A stretch of 64,000 bases of DNA from Phialocephala subalpina (lineage: Eukaryota > Ascomycota > Leotiomycetes > Helotiales > Mollisiaceae), in the NCBI GenBank assembly GCA_900073065.1, contig FJOG01000050.1, positions 224,091 through 288,090 on the forward strand, written 5' to 3'. Made by a program: the position numbers and the translations under genes. The notes beneath the pieces are model-generated. The model made no database searches and was not told where the DNA came from. It was given only the letters and a program-made list of their open reading frames with translations. Positions 32,525 through 45,078 of the stretch are shown in pieces. Within the stretch, counting starts at the first letter, position 1. Every line of letters starts with the position of its first letter.

Positions 32525-34202
32525 TCCCGATCGAGATAACGTATTGATGTATTAATTTCAATTATATAACTTAAGCAAATATGATCTATCCGTTTTAAAT
32601 GTCTGCAAAGTACCGGTCACATTCCCGTAGATAGATTCAATTAATACTGTGATTAAACGAGTAAACCAAGCCAGGACTAGACTTTTGATTGATAGATGAT
32701 TATCCTCGTACGCTAGAGTTCGTTATTGCTTTGGAGCTTTATGTAAGATGATAAAGAAGGTATCAAGTGTCAAGACACAAAGCTGTTCTGGTTGCCTGTT
32801 TATTAGAGAGGGAATTCTTTAAAATCCCTGTTTGCGCGCCGAAAGCTGAGACTGGATTGTTTGTCCAAGTCGATTAAGATTAATACTGTAATTGAGTGGT
32901 CGCTCGCGGTTGTATTCTGCCCTATTGAGGTTCGCTTTATGGTTTGATGGTATTGGCAATTGCTTAACGTCGCTGAGACTGGTTGATGTTACCTTGTGAG
33001 GTGGTCGTCAGCTAAAACCGGCGTCACCAAAGCTGGCTACCTAAATTAGCTTTTGGATTTCCTTAAAACATATATCTGCTCCACTAGGTGAAGAGCGAAG
33101 CCCGTTGTTACAGATAGGTGTTTCAGGGCACTAGTCAGCTAACTGGACTTTCGGTTCAACTATCAGCTTATTCGAATATAGCCTATAGTTTAGACCTGTA
33201 GCCGAAGGTGGATGGCTCAAGCTAGATTCTGCTCCCGGTCAGCCAAAAACGGCCAGCAAAAAAACCTTCCATCATGAGGCATATTTTCTAGATTTTCACG
33301 TGATAATACAATGGATTCATAGGGTCACACCCTGGAGCAGGGGAAATAGGTTGACGCATTAGAAAAATGGAGCAAAAATGGAGCAAAAATTGGAATCATT
33401 GATTTTCCAAACTGAGGCTGATTTCGAATTCTACTGTACTAACTAAATTGTTTTAGAAATTTAAATACATCTTGGGATAATACACTCTAATCACATGATA
33501 AAATATGAGGGTTTAAAGTACGCGTTGGAGATTCAAGAAACACTCGAGGCGGAATGTGCCTTGAGAAGGTCGAAAGTGATACCGGGTTGCATGCATGCAG
33601 GGATAACGTATGCCAGCTGTGCCAACGCCCAAAATTGGCTGAGGTGGCCTGTGCTCACAATTTGTTTTTGGCGACGTGGGCGAAGCCGATTTTGCAAGCG
33701 ACTGTACCCTTCTCACCTTCTTTGCTTATGTATTTATATTCAGAGCTAGTTCGCCCACTCTACCTCCCTGCTACCGTGAGGATCATCGCTTCTTTTGGCG
33801 ATATCCCTAAATCAACGAACATGTAGCTACTCACAACCTTCAATCCCTGTCACCTGCTCCAGACTTCTACGTAATGTGGTTTGGCTCCCCTGAGTCCTTT
33901 TCGTTTCGCCATTTGATTGGCCGCGAAGCGAGGCGAGGAATAAATCCTAACAAACAAGTATCCTGCTCCCGCCCTATCTCCTACAAAAAGGAAGCTCTGG
34001 CGCTTAGAAGAGTAGCCTACGCCATACCAACCGATAACATGTTCACTCAAGCAAGACGTCTTGTCTGAGAGAGAACTCAAATCAAAGAAATTCAACTCGT
34101 TCCTCCCTTGTCTTACATGGGAACGAATGTTCTTATTGTCAAGATCGCATTCAATTATCGAACAAAGATTGGAGTAACGGCATTAAATAAACAAGAGAAT
34201 AA
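32525..34202. other. AT-rich intergenic region
   Basis: 1.7 kb. The unit AAAAATGGAGC is repeated near 33362-33387. Frames at 33495-33826 and 33850-34095 are short, overlapping and without domain. No gene supported. Confidence 0.45.
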
Positions 34203-34427
34203 ATGGATAATAGGAATCAGATTTGGGATGAAAGGAAGCAAGTGCTAATGTCGTATTGCTTGGCAGTGACCGAAGAAGGTGGGGCTGAATATGCTCGGGA
34301 TGAACCCTTTGTGAAGGCAGTTATGCGAGATAGACTTGAAGAATTTGGTATCGAAAATGTCAAAGTTACTTTCAAAGACTGGGAACGAATTTTGGAACCG
34401 AAGAAAAATATGCGAGTTGTCACTTGA
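34203..34427 (+). CDS. Small acidic hypothetical protein, 74 aa
   Basis: ATG 34203 is preceded by AATAA-rich DNA. The product (MDNRNQIWDERKQVLMSYCL ... KDWERILEPKKNMRVVT) is highly charged and helical in character, without signal peptide, membrane segment or known motif. It is short, alone and lacks visible homologous features, so it may be a chance frame; the charged amphipathic pattern is the only argument for it. Confidence 0.3.
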   Translation: MDNRNQIWDERKQVLMSYCLAVTEEGGAEYARDEPFVKAVMRDRLEEFGIENVKVTFKDWERILEPKKNMRVVT

Positions 34428-35081
34428 CAGCGATACAGCTCGGAGGAGGGAGCCGGACAACAGCAGAAAAGCGCGGGGAGGGTTGTTGGGAGGTGACACT
34501 TATTCACATTATCGCATCAACCTAGCACCTAGATTTTAACCTCAATGTGTATTCCCACCTCTCCTCATCCCGCTCAATCCTATCCCATGCATAAAAGCAT
34601 GTAGCCTAGCAACCTAAGACTCTTTTCCCTTTGCTCAAAGGCTCAAGCCATACACTTCATATCTTGGCTCCCAAACTGGTGCCTAGCTCATACCACATCA
34701 TTCATCTCATCTCTTCTCTTCTGGTCGTCCATCGCCGTGTGCCTATCATCGACCCAAGCCAAGCCATGCCATGCCAAACGCCAGCCATCCATTGGTCCCC
34801 CGCAGTCCAAGCAAATAAGCCAGTCCATTACGTTCGCCGTGCCGCCAAAACGCCTGTCCTGCCGTTCCGGTGAGATATAAACCTAATCCGGATCCGAGCA
34901 GGAATAATCAGACCCATAAACACAACCGGTCGTGTACAATGTACATCAGCATCCCATCTCGCCATAATCCTACAATATCTTCTTCCACCTCTCGTTCCTC
35001 GATTGTTCTCGTAGTCGATCGTATCGATGCATTTTGTTCATTCGTCTGTTCTGTCATCAAGCAGGTACCTGTACGGTCCAT
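34428..35081. other. Intergenic, 3' flank of the phosphodiesterase gene
   Basis: Mixed composition; short frames only. The C/A-rich stretch 34620-34980 has no recognisable feature. Confidence 0.4.
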
Positions 35082-38000
35082 TCATTGACTCCCATCATCG
35101 TCTTCGCTTCTCCCTATCCTCGATCCACCAACTGGCATCGGTGGACTCGAGCTCTTACTCCGCTTCCAAAAGTTCATCCTGAATCTTGATGGTTTCTTCT
35201 TTAGCGTTTTCACTTTCTCGACGATGATCCCTTTGTTCTCTTCCTTTTCCTTGCCGTCCTCACCTCCCGCTGATGAACCTTCGCTCTTATCCCTATCTCG
35301 ACTTCCTCGCGGACAGGGAGTCGGACTTGAGCTCGGACAAGGACTACTTCGTATCAGTCGATTAGGGGTACTCGTTCGGTTCGGACTCGCAGTCGGTGTC
35401 AAGACTTGGGAAGCGTCCTTGGAAAGGGATTCTGAATCGCTCATTATGCTCGTGCCTTTTGTGCTAGGACTGAGTGGCATCTTGCCTGTTGTTGCGCTCG
35501 TGGCTTGGCTAGTCCAGTCTCCGGCTGAGGAGCTGCCATTTTCTGTTCCTTCACTGCTACGTTCTGTTCGCTTGCCTTCGAAGCCTTGGGATTTGGGCTC
35601 GAGTGGTGTGGGAGGGTCGACAACGACGGCGTCTGTCACAAGTGAGGGCGCGACTGAGAAGCTGTTGACGTGCGTCCCGTTCGACAGCACTTGGGTGTCT
35701 TGGCTGGGATGATCGAGCAATCCAGGAGCACTGGCTGTTGCGAAGCTTAGCTGGAGTTGGCTTGGCTTGATTGTCCGCCTGGAGTGATCTGATCCTTCGC
35801 TTGGCGATGCTGAATCGTCTGTAAGGGAGACGGGCGACGTCGAAATTTCCGGTAGCGATTGGTGATGTGGTTCGGCTTCGTCAAGAACACCATTCGTAGG
35901 TGTGGAAAGGGGTTTACTCAGCAAAGCCTTTCTCAAGTCCAAGGAGTCGGGGGACAATGACGTGGCACTACCTAACTTCTGGTGACTTGCATCAGAAGGA
36001 TTTGCCACGCTCATCGTACGCGGGGAGAACATGCCGTCCTTCATTAATGAATCTTCGCTGTCTTGTCGAGCTTTTGCTTGCTCTTCTGCAATCTTCTCCG
36101 CCCAAGCAGACTTGTTAGAGTTGAGCTCTTCAACGGTGAAAGCCATCCCTGGCATAACATCAGCGACTCCTTGGAACAATGGTATGGCGAACATGTTCAT
36201 GAAGTTGATCTGCGACTTCCCGAGTTCGACAACCTCTCGTACGGGAGCTGCGAATAGTGCTGAAGGTATGCCGAGGTCCTGCTCCATTGATGCTTGGCGA
36301 GCGAATTCGTCTGTTAGAATCATGGTCCATTGAGCCGCAACATCATATTTTCGAGCCTATCACGATTAGCAGGACACTGAGCAGGGAAAGAAGCAAACAT
36401 ACCACATTGCTAATATCAGCACACTTGATCAGTAATGAACAAGCAAGAGTCCGTTGCTCCTCAATGAGTCTGCCATTCCAGGCATCAGTGATTCCTCCAT
36501 TCTCGTGCAACTTGTCTTGCAGCCATCCCAATTTCTTCATGTAGTCGAAATGTAGGCCCATATCAGTCGCGAGAATAGAGTTGATCATTAACTGTCTCAT
36601 CTCAACGCCTTGGAATGCTGCTGGCCAATGACGACGTAGAATTTGCGAGTATGCGGCACAGTGGAATGATTCGAGAACTGATCGATCGTTGTAGAGCTGC
36701 GCCAGAGGAGCATTGAGAGTAACGAGGAAGGCATTGTTGACACCAGGATGACCGACATCGTGACCAATAGCGGTGATCAGTAACGTGAGAGCGTCGAAAG
36801 GTCGGATGAGTTGCGCAATTGGTGACGACGGTGGATCTGAGGAACTGTTTGACGCAGGATATGGAGGTAACCTTCGAAGTCGTACAAGGAAGTGGAAGCA
36901 GGCTTGTAAGACATCAACGACATGGCGAAAATTATGATAGGGAACAAAGGCATTGTACGCCGAACGACTGGCTACCAAGAAGCCTGTGAGATTTTCTGCA
37001 TCGGGTGTTAGCATGCGGCGTCACAGCATCCGAAACATAACCACAAGATGTTCTGCCTTACCTGTCGATATCCGCCACTTTTCTAGTTCAGGCATTGCAA
37101 GCGCATGTTGTAGCATGAGCAGTGCTGCGTGGAGAAGCTCGTCGTCTGTAAAGTCGTGTGCTGAGAAATTCCATGAACCAACTGCTGCTGAAATCTTCTC
37201 GCGGCGATCTAATGCGATGGATATCCTAACATGGCCAAATGGTTCATCCTCGCCGCCTACTTTGCAGATGCCATCCATCAACCCTGAAACCATAGCTTCT
37301 CGTAGATATGCATAAGGCTTCTGATCATCCACTCCCACCCACGATCGTTTCCTGCCCCGCTTCATTTCGAGTAATGCTCTTTGTTCCTTGGACGCATCCT
37401 TATGTGCCCTGTATGCATGAATCGCCAGGCTGGGTAATCGTTCGTGCAGAAGCGGACTCGTCAAGACGTCTACTGCTCCAATGTCCAGATATCGGACGGT
37501 ACGGATCTGATCTAATGGCTTGACCAAACCAGCACGCTTCTTCGACGAGAACGAGTAATTGAATTGTTTCCGCGACTCCGAATCTGTTCGCTCCCTTGAT
37601 ATGATTGGCAGCGAATTATGCTCTGGTATTGAGACCACTGCCACAGGAACAACCAGCCTCGACAAGCTCTGATATTGTATTTCCGATGCTATCCACTGCA
37701 GTAGCTTGAGGCCATATGCCTCCTTAGAACGCTCCTCGTCGTATAGCCCAATCTGCTGTGAGCTTGGTGACGGTGTCCGTATCTCCCTCCCTGGTCTTTC
37801 ATTCAATTGATCTTCGTATGGGATATCGATGAGGACGAGCGTAGGTATTAATTCAACAATCGAGGATTGGTTCAATTCGGATAGTTTCGATACGCAAGAT
37901 TTGCCCGATGTACAGACATGAACTGGAGAATGTCAGAATTGCGCTGGGAGATTGATCGTGAGACCTACCTTCACTAAACGTCTCGAGCAGGACTTGGAGA

Positions 38001-38164
38001 TTCTCATCCAGGGGACTGGGGCCATTGGAAACCGGCGCATAATAGTCGTCTGCAGTCCCTGGACCCTTATCTTCCCTTGCAGATGTCGCATCGTCTCTCT
38101 TCACCAACTTGTCCTCCCGGGCTGTGCGATCCACATACACAACATTGCATGCAGCGTAGTCCAT
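35082..38164 (-). CDS. PDE2: 3',5'-cyclic-nucleotide phosphodiesterase (class I, HD type), 974 aa
   Basis: Exons in coding order: 37969-38164, 37062-37922, 36403-36995, 35082-36356; introns of 46, 66 and 46 bp close exactly. ATG 38164 starts MDYAACNVVYVDR; upstream frame is open only from a GTG. The N-terminal third resembles the regulatory region of fungal PDEs (TSGKSCVSKLSELN). The catalytic PDEase domain starts near residue 353: YHNFRHVVDV (His373), then the metal-binding HDVGHPGVNN (His431, Asp432, His435), ESFH, ILATDMGLHFDYM and LIKCADISNVARKYD. It hydrolyses cAMP (and possibly cGMP) and so lowers PKA signalling. The symbol reflects the high-affinity class in yeast. The C-terminal 300 residues are Ser/Pro/Thr-rich and disordered, a likely phosphorylation platform. 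Confidence 0.95.
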
Positions 38165-41158
38165 AACTGCTTCGCGCACCGCGACAGCGGGAGTCGATGT
38201 ACCCTCTCGTCGTCCCCAATCGAATTGGAATTGGCCTTATCCCCGCGGTATATAGTTGATTGATAATATTCCTTGCACAATATGCGATTTTGTTGTATTA
38301 ATCCTCCGTGTCGCACGGAGATGGCTCGAGCGCGCGCTCGTTCAGACGAGTCAGGCTTTCGTCAGAAAGACTCTGGGTCTCGTCGTGACGTGGAAGGCGT
38401 GCTTCGTAGTGATGTATCGCAGAGGGAGGAAATGCGATGTACTTCGTAGTTGGAGTCGCAGAAAAGGCGAATGGGGATGTTTCGCGATTGCAGGGAAGGG
38501 CGGGTGGAATTTGGGCCCTGGATGGGAGAGGTCTCGGAAGAGAAGGTCTCTCTCCTTCCTCTTCAACAGGTGCAAATCTCTGGATGGATGTCCGACTGCA
38601 ACCCTCTGTTACTCGCACACGTGTCGAGAAGAGAGGCAGCTGCAAAATTGGGGCTTCTGGTCTGGCAGCACATCAATTGCGTCTCGTACCACGGGGTGAC
38701 ATGGAACTTGAGTCTGCGGTGCAGTACAGTTCGCGCGAAAGCGAAAGCACAGGCAGTCGAATGCGGAATGTGCTGGACTGGGATCGCCAAGGCTGCGCTA
38801 CAGACAATGTGAGAGACAGGAAGTCGTCATAACGGTCTAGAGGGCATTCGAGGATCGTGACAATGGGCGCTGGTGGTGGCAGATGTGTTGATGGATTGAG
38901 AGAGAAGGTTGAAGCTGTTCGTGAACAGGATTTGGTGGTATCGACTAACGTTCCGCGGAGGAGTTCGTGAGATTAGAGAGGAAGAGGGAAAGCCTGTAGG
39001 AGCAATCGGAAGCTGGATACATTGGGTTGGCGCAGCGCCCTAGTAAGAAAGCGAGTCTGCGATTGGCTGCTCCCGGGACTGGTGGTCTTTTGGCGGCCTT
39101 TGGTGGGCTTCAGTGCTGGGATGTGCCGTCCGTCGTGACCACAGAAAAGGTTCGAGAAGCCGTAGAAGCTTCGAAAGAGAGTGGGCCGGATTGCGCAAAG
39201 AAGGCCGAGGGCCCAATCCCAATCTATGGTGGCCGTTTCATCATCAACTCGATCTCGAATTATACATCACATCTTCACATATATTAAAGGTCTCTCTCCA
39301 TTTCATCTATTCCTATGTGTAATTCGATCATAGGCAGGCACACTGCTATAGCACTGCAGCGGGAGTTATATCACCATGCGGATGGCTTCCTCACTTATCT
39401 ATTCAGGAAGGTCGTCGTTCAGCGTCGCCTATGGACTCAGAATGTATATTAATATGGGTCAACCTTCTTCTTCGCTGCTTCTAGCTCCATGGCCTCCAAC
39501 CACCTCCATCCCAGAAGTACCGAAATCGCAGTAAGCATCAACGGGGATTACGTTCAAATCGACCGGATGACACGTTCTCGACCTTCCGCATTCCGCACCT
39601 CATGGCCGTTCTCTTCGGGTCTGGCGAAAGACCGTCCTCTCGCCACCAAGGAATAAGAATCTCGACATTCCCTTCTTCATCGAGGTTGTTCAGCTCTCAA
39701 ATACTGCCTTCCCGAATGCGCAGGTCTCCAATGCAGGCTGAAGAGGAAGCATGCATGCTGCCTTTCTGATGTGCACTCTCGGCTTACTATTCGTAGCTCG
39801 AGTCCAGTATGTGTTTCAGGTCTCGTTCATCCTTTTTTCCCTCCCGTCCTGTCACCCTTCCCTTCCTTTCCCCTGAAAGAACACTCCGCTCAACACCCAG
39901 CCAAACGCCATTCTCTCGCCACCCACACCTTCTGATGTATCGTCTTTTGCCACAACGAACCCCCCCAATCCAATCCCAGCTCACAAAGAAGCTTGTCACT
40001 CCACTCTGTCAATCGTTCCCAAGAATCCAGCCTATCACCACCCCGCGATATCTGCCCCTCATTTAATCAATCGTCTACGATCTCCAACCCTGCCACTCTC
40101 TCCGCAACAAGGCAGGACCCCGAATACGCGGTCCGATCTGCTCGCAATCTTTACCTCGCCGCAGACACACCGCCGACGATGCGATCTTCGGTTTTATTTT
40201 CTGATATCGATAGAGCTTCGACTGTTCTCACCCCACCATCCAGTGTCTTGGACCTGGATTTTTTGGTAGAGGGAAGGAAGCACGAGACCACCAATTCCAG
40301 TCCCGAGAAAAAAGAGGATGGGTAGTACAAACATTTGCTGCCAGGATGTTCATTGACTCACTGTGTTTCCTTCCGACGAAAACCTGCAGCTTGTCGACCA
40401 CAGGCGCATTCGATTCGAAGCCTGCATGGAAAACTCTCGAGCTTCCCGGAGGAGGAACAACAGCGCACCTTCCAATTCAGGCACGTGAATCGCACAATCT
40501 ACCCGGAGCATCCAATCATCATGCCTTGAAGGTCAGCAAGCCACGATCTACTCTTTATCTGTATCTCTCGGACCAGATGAAACATCTAGAAAGAATCTCG
40601 GGCGTGAGCTGATAGCGGGACGGGAATTATTGAAGGTTGTTTGGTGGATTCCTCCACTGCAGGCGGGACCGCCGAGGTTCGTGAGTCAAAAGGGGGCGAG
40701 TGCTGCCCCGTATGTAATGAAACGTCGGCCGAAGCTCTGCGCGTTCTCTGTTTGAGGAAAGTTTTGAGTTTTGTGTGTTCTTATTGAGTTCGACTGAGAG
40801 CAGAGTCATTTCGTCGATGACTACTTACACGAGGAGAGGGTGAGAGGGTCACGTGAAGGGGATAGGGTCTGAGTCATTTTCATCCTTATTCAGCAGGTAC
40901 TACATGAATAGCTTCAAGGAAGAGATGTAGTATAAGAATGCTCAATTGTATTATATTTAAAGCCAGAAACAATTCAGTTTTGATCAATTGTCAATCTCTT
41001 GTTTACTCATCCACCTAGGTAGTCTCGTTTGAAAGCCTCATCACGTCAAGCCAAACTTTCATTTCAAAACATTCCTATCTCATCTCAACATATCTTTGAA
41101 CCTCCCAAATTCATTCTATCGCATCATCACTTACTACATCCTCACATACCCACCCATC
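38165..41158. other. Long divergent intergenic region between phosphodiesterase and methyltransferase genes
   Basis: About 3 kb. CT-rich tracts occur at 39810-39900. A short ATG frame at 40180-40326 (MRSSVLFSDIDRASTVLTPP) is passable but has no domain or splice partner. The remainder is unassigned; a long 5' leader for the phosphodiesterase mRNA is possible but not shown. Confidence 0.45.
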
Positions 41159-42195
41159 ATGGCCACCCTCAACCCCACCCAACTACAAACAAAAGCCTCC
41201 TCCCTCGCCGTCCACTTCGTCGAGACCCGTCCAGATCCAAGCACCAGCTCACCCTCACTCATTTCTCAAATGCGACATCGTCTCCGTCTAGCTACTTTTT
41301 GGGATATCAAACCTGGATCGCGGGTGTTAGAGATTGGGTGCGGACAGGGCGATACGACAATCGTGCTTGCTGATGCCGTGGGTGAGGGGGGACGGGTTGA
41401 TGCGCTGGATCCCGGAGCTTTGAACTATGGCGAGTCACCCGTTCTCTCAATTCCATCTATTCCTTTAGTTTAAACAAGAGTCGAGACGAGGAGATAGAAG
41501 GACGAGATTGGAATTCAGAAGCTAACTAACAAAAACCAGGCTCACCCTTCAACCTCGGCCAAGCACAACAGCATATCAAGACCTCAGCAGTCGGCTCCCG
41601 AGTCACGTTCCATACGCCTATGGACCCAATTGAGTATCTGGACTCGTACACAGGACCGAAATACGATTATGTCGTTCTCAGCCACTGCATCTACTACTTC
41701 GCCACGCCCCTCCACCTACCGCTTCTCGTCTCCGCCTTGACATCCCACACCAAACATCTTGTCATCGCAGAATGGTCACTAACTCCCTCCCTTCTGCATC
41801 CAATACAAACATACCCCCACGTCCTCGCCGCCCTGCTCCTAACTCACCTCGAATCCCACCGCTCGGTCTCCAGCGATGGAAATATCCGTACCGTTCTCTC
41901 TCCTTCGCAAATCAAAGCCTTTGCCACTCAGAAAAATTTAAAGCTTGAGAAAGAGGCGGTGTTGGAGGCTGATGAGGGGCTGAGAGATGGATATTGGGAG
42001 GTTAGGGATTTATTAAGTGGGGAGAGGAAGGAGAGGGAGTTGGACGAGCTGTTCACAGGCGAGGGGAAAGAGAAAGAGAGGGTTGTTGCCGGGGCGATGT
42101 TCGATGCGTTGAGGAGTGCGACGGATGCAGTTGGCGGGTTGGAGGGGGTGAGGTGTATGAGTGTTTGGAGCGGGGTGTTTGTGTTGGAAGAGTGA
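41159..42195 (+). CDS. SAM-dependent methyltransferase, 308 aa, with a GC-AG intron
   Basis: Exons 41159-41429 and 41540-42195. ATG 41159 (ATCATGGCC) is the first in frame after a long pyrimidine-rich leader. The class I methyltransferase core shows motif I VLEIGCGQGDTT (57-67), the acidic residue of motif II in RVDALDPG, and a later YDYVVLSHCIYYF (motif IV region). The intron 41430-41539 (110 bp, CTAAC branch) has to start at GC (TATG|GCGAGT) to give NYGSPFNLGQAQ; the nearby GT (GTCACC) puts exon 2 out of frame. The C-terminal part has charged helices (ERKERELDELF, GEGKEKER). Substrate unknown. Cytosolic by default, since no signal is seen. Confidence 0.88.
41430..41539 (+). other. GC-AG intron of the methyltransferase gene
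   Basis: Donor G|GCGAGT, branch CTAAC near 41523, acceptor ACCAG. The alternative GT donor four bases downstream gives the wrong phase. Confidence 0.8.
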
Positions 42196-43408
42196 TGCTG
42201 GGAGCGGATTGAGTGAGGCTGTGGCGGGGAGACAGGCGTGGTTCAGACAAGGTGAGTGCGGGGTTGACGGATCGAAAACCGGATAGAAAGCTCAGTTGAT
42301 TCTCGGAATATTTTCTTGAGAGTTATTTAATTTGCTATTGCACTACTTAGAAGCTTCAATGTTTTTGTTACGTCATTGTTGCAGGTCGCAAGTTTGAGAT
42401 CAAGTACCCTCGTCCTGCTGCCGAAGACCTCATACTTGCGAGCCGTCGCCCGTGTCATTTCGCGGTCTTTGATGGGCAAAGGAGGCGAGAAAATGAGTGA
42501 CGAGAAACGTGACTTCTGTGGAATTCTTGAGACTCTTTGATGTATCTTATTATCGCTCAAGGATCCCAGATCCAGATCAGCGTCTTCTCGTTGTTGAGGG
42601 TTGTGTTGCCTTCAGCCGAAACGCGTCCAAGAATTTTGCGAGCGCGAGCGTGGTCACTTTGGAAAGCCTTCACACAATCCGTTTATGGTCGCCTGCTAAG
42701 ATGCAAGGAGTACTTTGCAAGGTGCAGCATCCTCAAGACACAAATTCTACTCCAACATCTCTAGCTTGAAGTTGTTCCAAGTTCTGGCAAGGCGTGCCAG
42801 TGACATGCCAGTGAGATCCTCCCCAGACATTTATTCGCGGGGACGGATATTCTTAGCGGAGAACTCAAAGTTCGAAGTGAGGAAGGCATCCTTTAGAAAC
42901 GGGTGGGTCCGCGCCGCTTCCACCACTGCCACTTCACATTCCTTCCCTTTCCTCCAACTCACAAACGCATATTTAGACCTAAATAACCAATTCCAAGTCA
43001 GCAATCTCCGTGGTCGAGTAGTCTTTTCATCACGAACATCGGATAAACATAGACTAACATATCAATGCTTAGATGTCCCACCAAACCAAAAACCAACAAC
43101 CAACCAACCAACCAACCAACCAAGGGACATCCAACTAACCAAACTGCATCCAGGCAACTAGCCAAATAACCAACAATCAATAAAGTCCTGGATGCCTACC
43201 AACCGCTGGGTAAGTACTGATTTATTAGCTCGCACAAATTCTTTCCCTGACTGCTTGACTACGGAGACCTACTTTTTCTTTTGGACATTTTTGTGTCTTG
43301 GTTCTCTGTTTTGGGTCAGGGCTTTTGGTTTTTGGCATTCTGTAGCTCTCGTTTGCATAAATTCTCTTGTTGTGTTTGGGGAGGCAGTGAGCTGTCTTCA
43401 GAGAAGAA
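42196..43408. other. Intergenic with an (AACC)n microsatellite
   Basis: The AACC unit repeats about seven times at 43097-43123. No gene supported; short frames overlap on both strands. Confidence 0.5.
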
Positions 43409-44223
43409 GGGACCTGTGACCGTCAATTGATAAGTCCGTACTAGCTCATGAATTCATATGCAAATCCAACAGATATCATAACCCCTCATGAGCTATCATA
43501 TAATTCATGAACGAGTTCTGATCAGCTGAAATGAGAGTGACGACAATTAATTGTTCAAACAGATCGACGGGAGGGAGGCTCTCCCGTCTTCCAGCCCCCT
43601 TATTTACCCCGTTTCCCATCTTTCTGCCGAATCTCCTGCAACCTTTGAGGCTCTCATTCCAAAATTTCCATCAAACGACGCCTCCCGCATTACTTTCCCT
43701 AAGGCTGTTCAGCTTATAAACGGTCGTAGCACTATGGCCTCTCTTCTGAGGCTTTAGGAAAGGAAGAGGAGAAGAACAAGTAGCGGTTATGAAGAAGACA
43801 GCCAAGGCTACTAAGCCCAAGAGAAGTGCGCGTTTGATCAAGATGGCTAAGAAAGCTTGAAGTTTTAAGGGAGTTGCATTAATTAGGAGACTTAGACAAT
43901 TGGGAATAGCTTCATTTGAAGTGTGAGTACATGCTTTGACCTCAATTGAGGGTTCTACTTCTTTATAGCCACCGATATTTAAACCTCCGATAATATATTT
44001 TTATTTTTTAGGGCATAAATCATGTGATTATTCTCTATACAAATTCATAAATTACTATGCAAATTCATCAATTTTAATTAGAATTAATAAGTTTATATGG
44101 AATTCTATAAAATCGCCAAATTCTGATGAAATTGGGTATATAGCTCATGAATTATTACGCATTTCAGAATCGCTAATTGATCTGATGAATTAGTAGGGCT
44201 GATGAATTAACGGTCACAGACCC
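43409..44223. mobile_element. Candidate DNA transposon or MITE with terminal inverted repeats
   Basis: The left end GGACCTGTGACCGTCAATTG and the reverse complement of the right end, GGGTCTGTGACCGTTAATTC, match over about 34 bases with roughly seven differences. Both subterminal regions carry the word GCTCATGAATT. The ends are AT-rich while the middle (about 43575-43860) is GC-normal and includes a frame with a basic tail (MKKTAKATKPKRSARL), possibly a transposase remnant. No target-site duplication is obvious. Confidence 0.6.
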
Positions 44224-44578
44224 CGCTCCGCGAGCTCCAACAGGAAATTTCGCGGTTCTCGCCAACATTCGGCAGAAGATGAGCAACCAGTACTACACAC
44301 TCTGACTATGTCCTCGAGATGTTGTTTTTATATGTTCTAGACTGGCTTTCGACACTGCAGGCCGCAGGTCTTCAAATGACTGTCCTCATCACGTGTCAGC
44401 CGTCTGTCTTCACTCTTCTTGACCTGTGCTGCGATGTTTGTTGACATTGATGACTTCGATGTAGCGAGGTGAATTTCCAGTTGAACTGGAGACGACTGAA
44501 AGATACTCGAGGCGTTCAATAATTTTTGAGTTCGAGGTGTGCTCGAGTTACAGACTCATTCATTTTTCTAATGCTAGG
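44224..44578. other. Intergenic flank
   Basis: 355 bases between the TIR element and the tandem duplication. A minus-strand frame at 44337-44519 has no recognisable feature. Confidence 0.4.
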
Positions 44579-45078
44579 AGGATAAAGTCTCAGCCTCGAG
44601 TCCAACAACAAGGCATCTCTCTCCTCACCTTTCTCTTAACAACGTATGAGAAACTCATCGCAACAGTCTTCTATTCACAACCAAGAATTTGAAGTACAGT
44701 GCCACACTTGCTCTACATCTTTGCAGCTGCTTCATCGAAAAATGCAAACCTCATTCAGTGTTCACACTCTATTCGCTATTTTCGTGCTCTCCATCACTGC
44801 ACACGCGGCCCCTGTACTCAACAACACCAGGATAAAGTCTCAGCCTCGAGTCCAACAACAAGGCATCTCTCTCCTCACCTTTCTCTTAACAACGTATGAG
44901 AAACTCATCGCAACAGTCTTCTATTCACAACCAAGAATTTGAAGTACAGTGCCACACTTGCTCTACATCTTTGCAGCTGCTTCATCGAAAAATGCAAACC
45001 TCATTCAGTGTTCACACTCTATTCGCTATTTTCGTGCTCTCCATCACTGCACACGCGGCCCCTGTACTCAACAACACC
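44579..45078. repeat. Perfect tandem duplication, 2 x 250 bp
   Basis: 44579-44828 and 44829-45078 are identical as read. The right junctions share the two bases AG. Each copy includes a leader and the signal-peptide-encoding start (MQTSFSVHTLFAIFVLSITA) of the small secreted protein; only the second copy is followed by the mature part. Confidence 0.95.

Noticed and set aside
35224..35712. 162-codon plus-strand frame
   Set aside because: Antisense to the Ser/Pro-rich C-terminal tail of the phosphodiesterase, which easily leaves open shadow frames.
39027..40612. Several 60-110 codon plus frames upstream of the phosphodiesterase and methyltransferase genes
   Set aside because: None has a domain, signal peptide or joinable splice sites; treated as regulatory or unassigned DNA.
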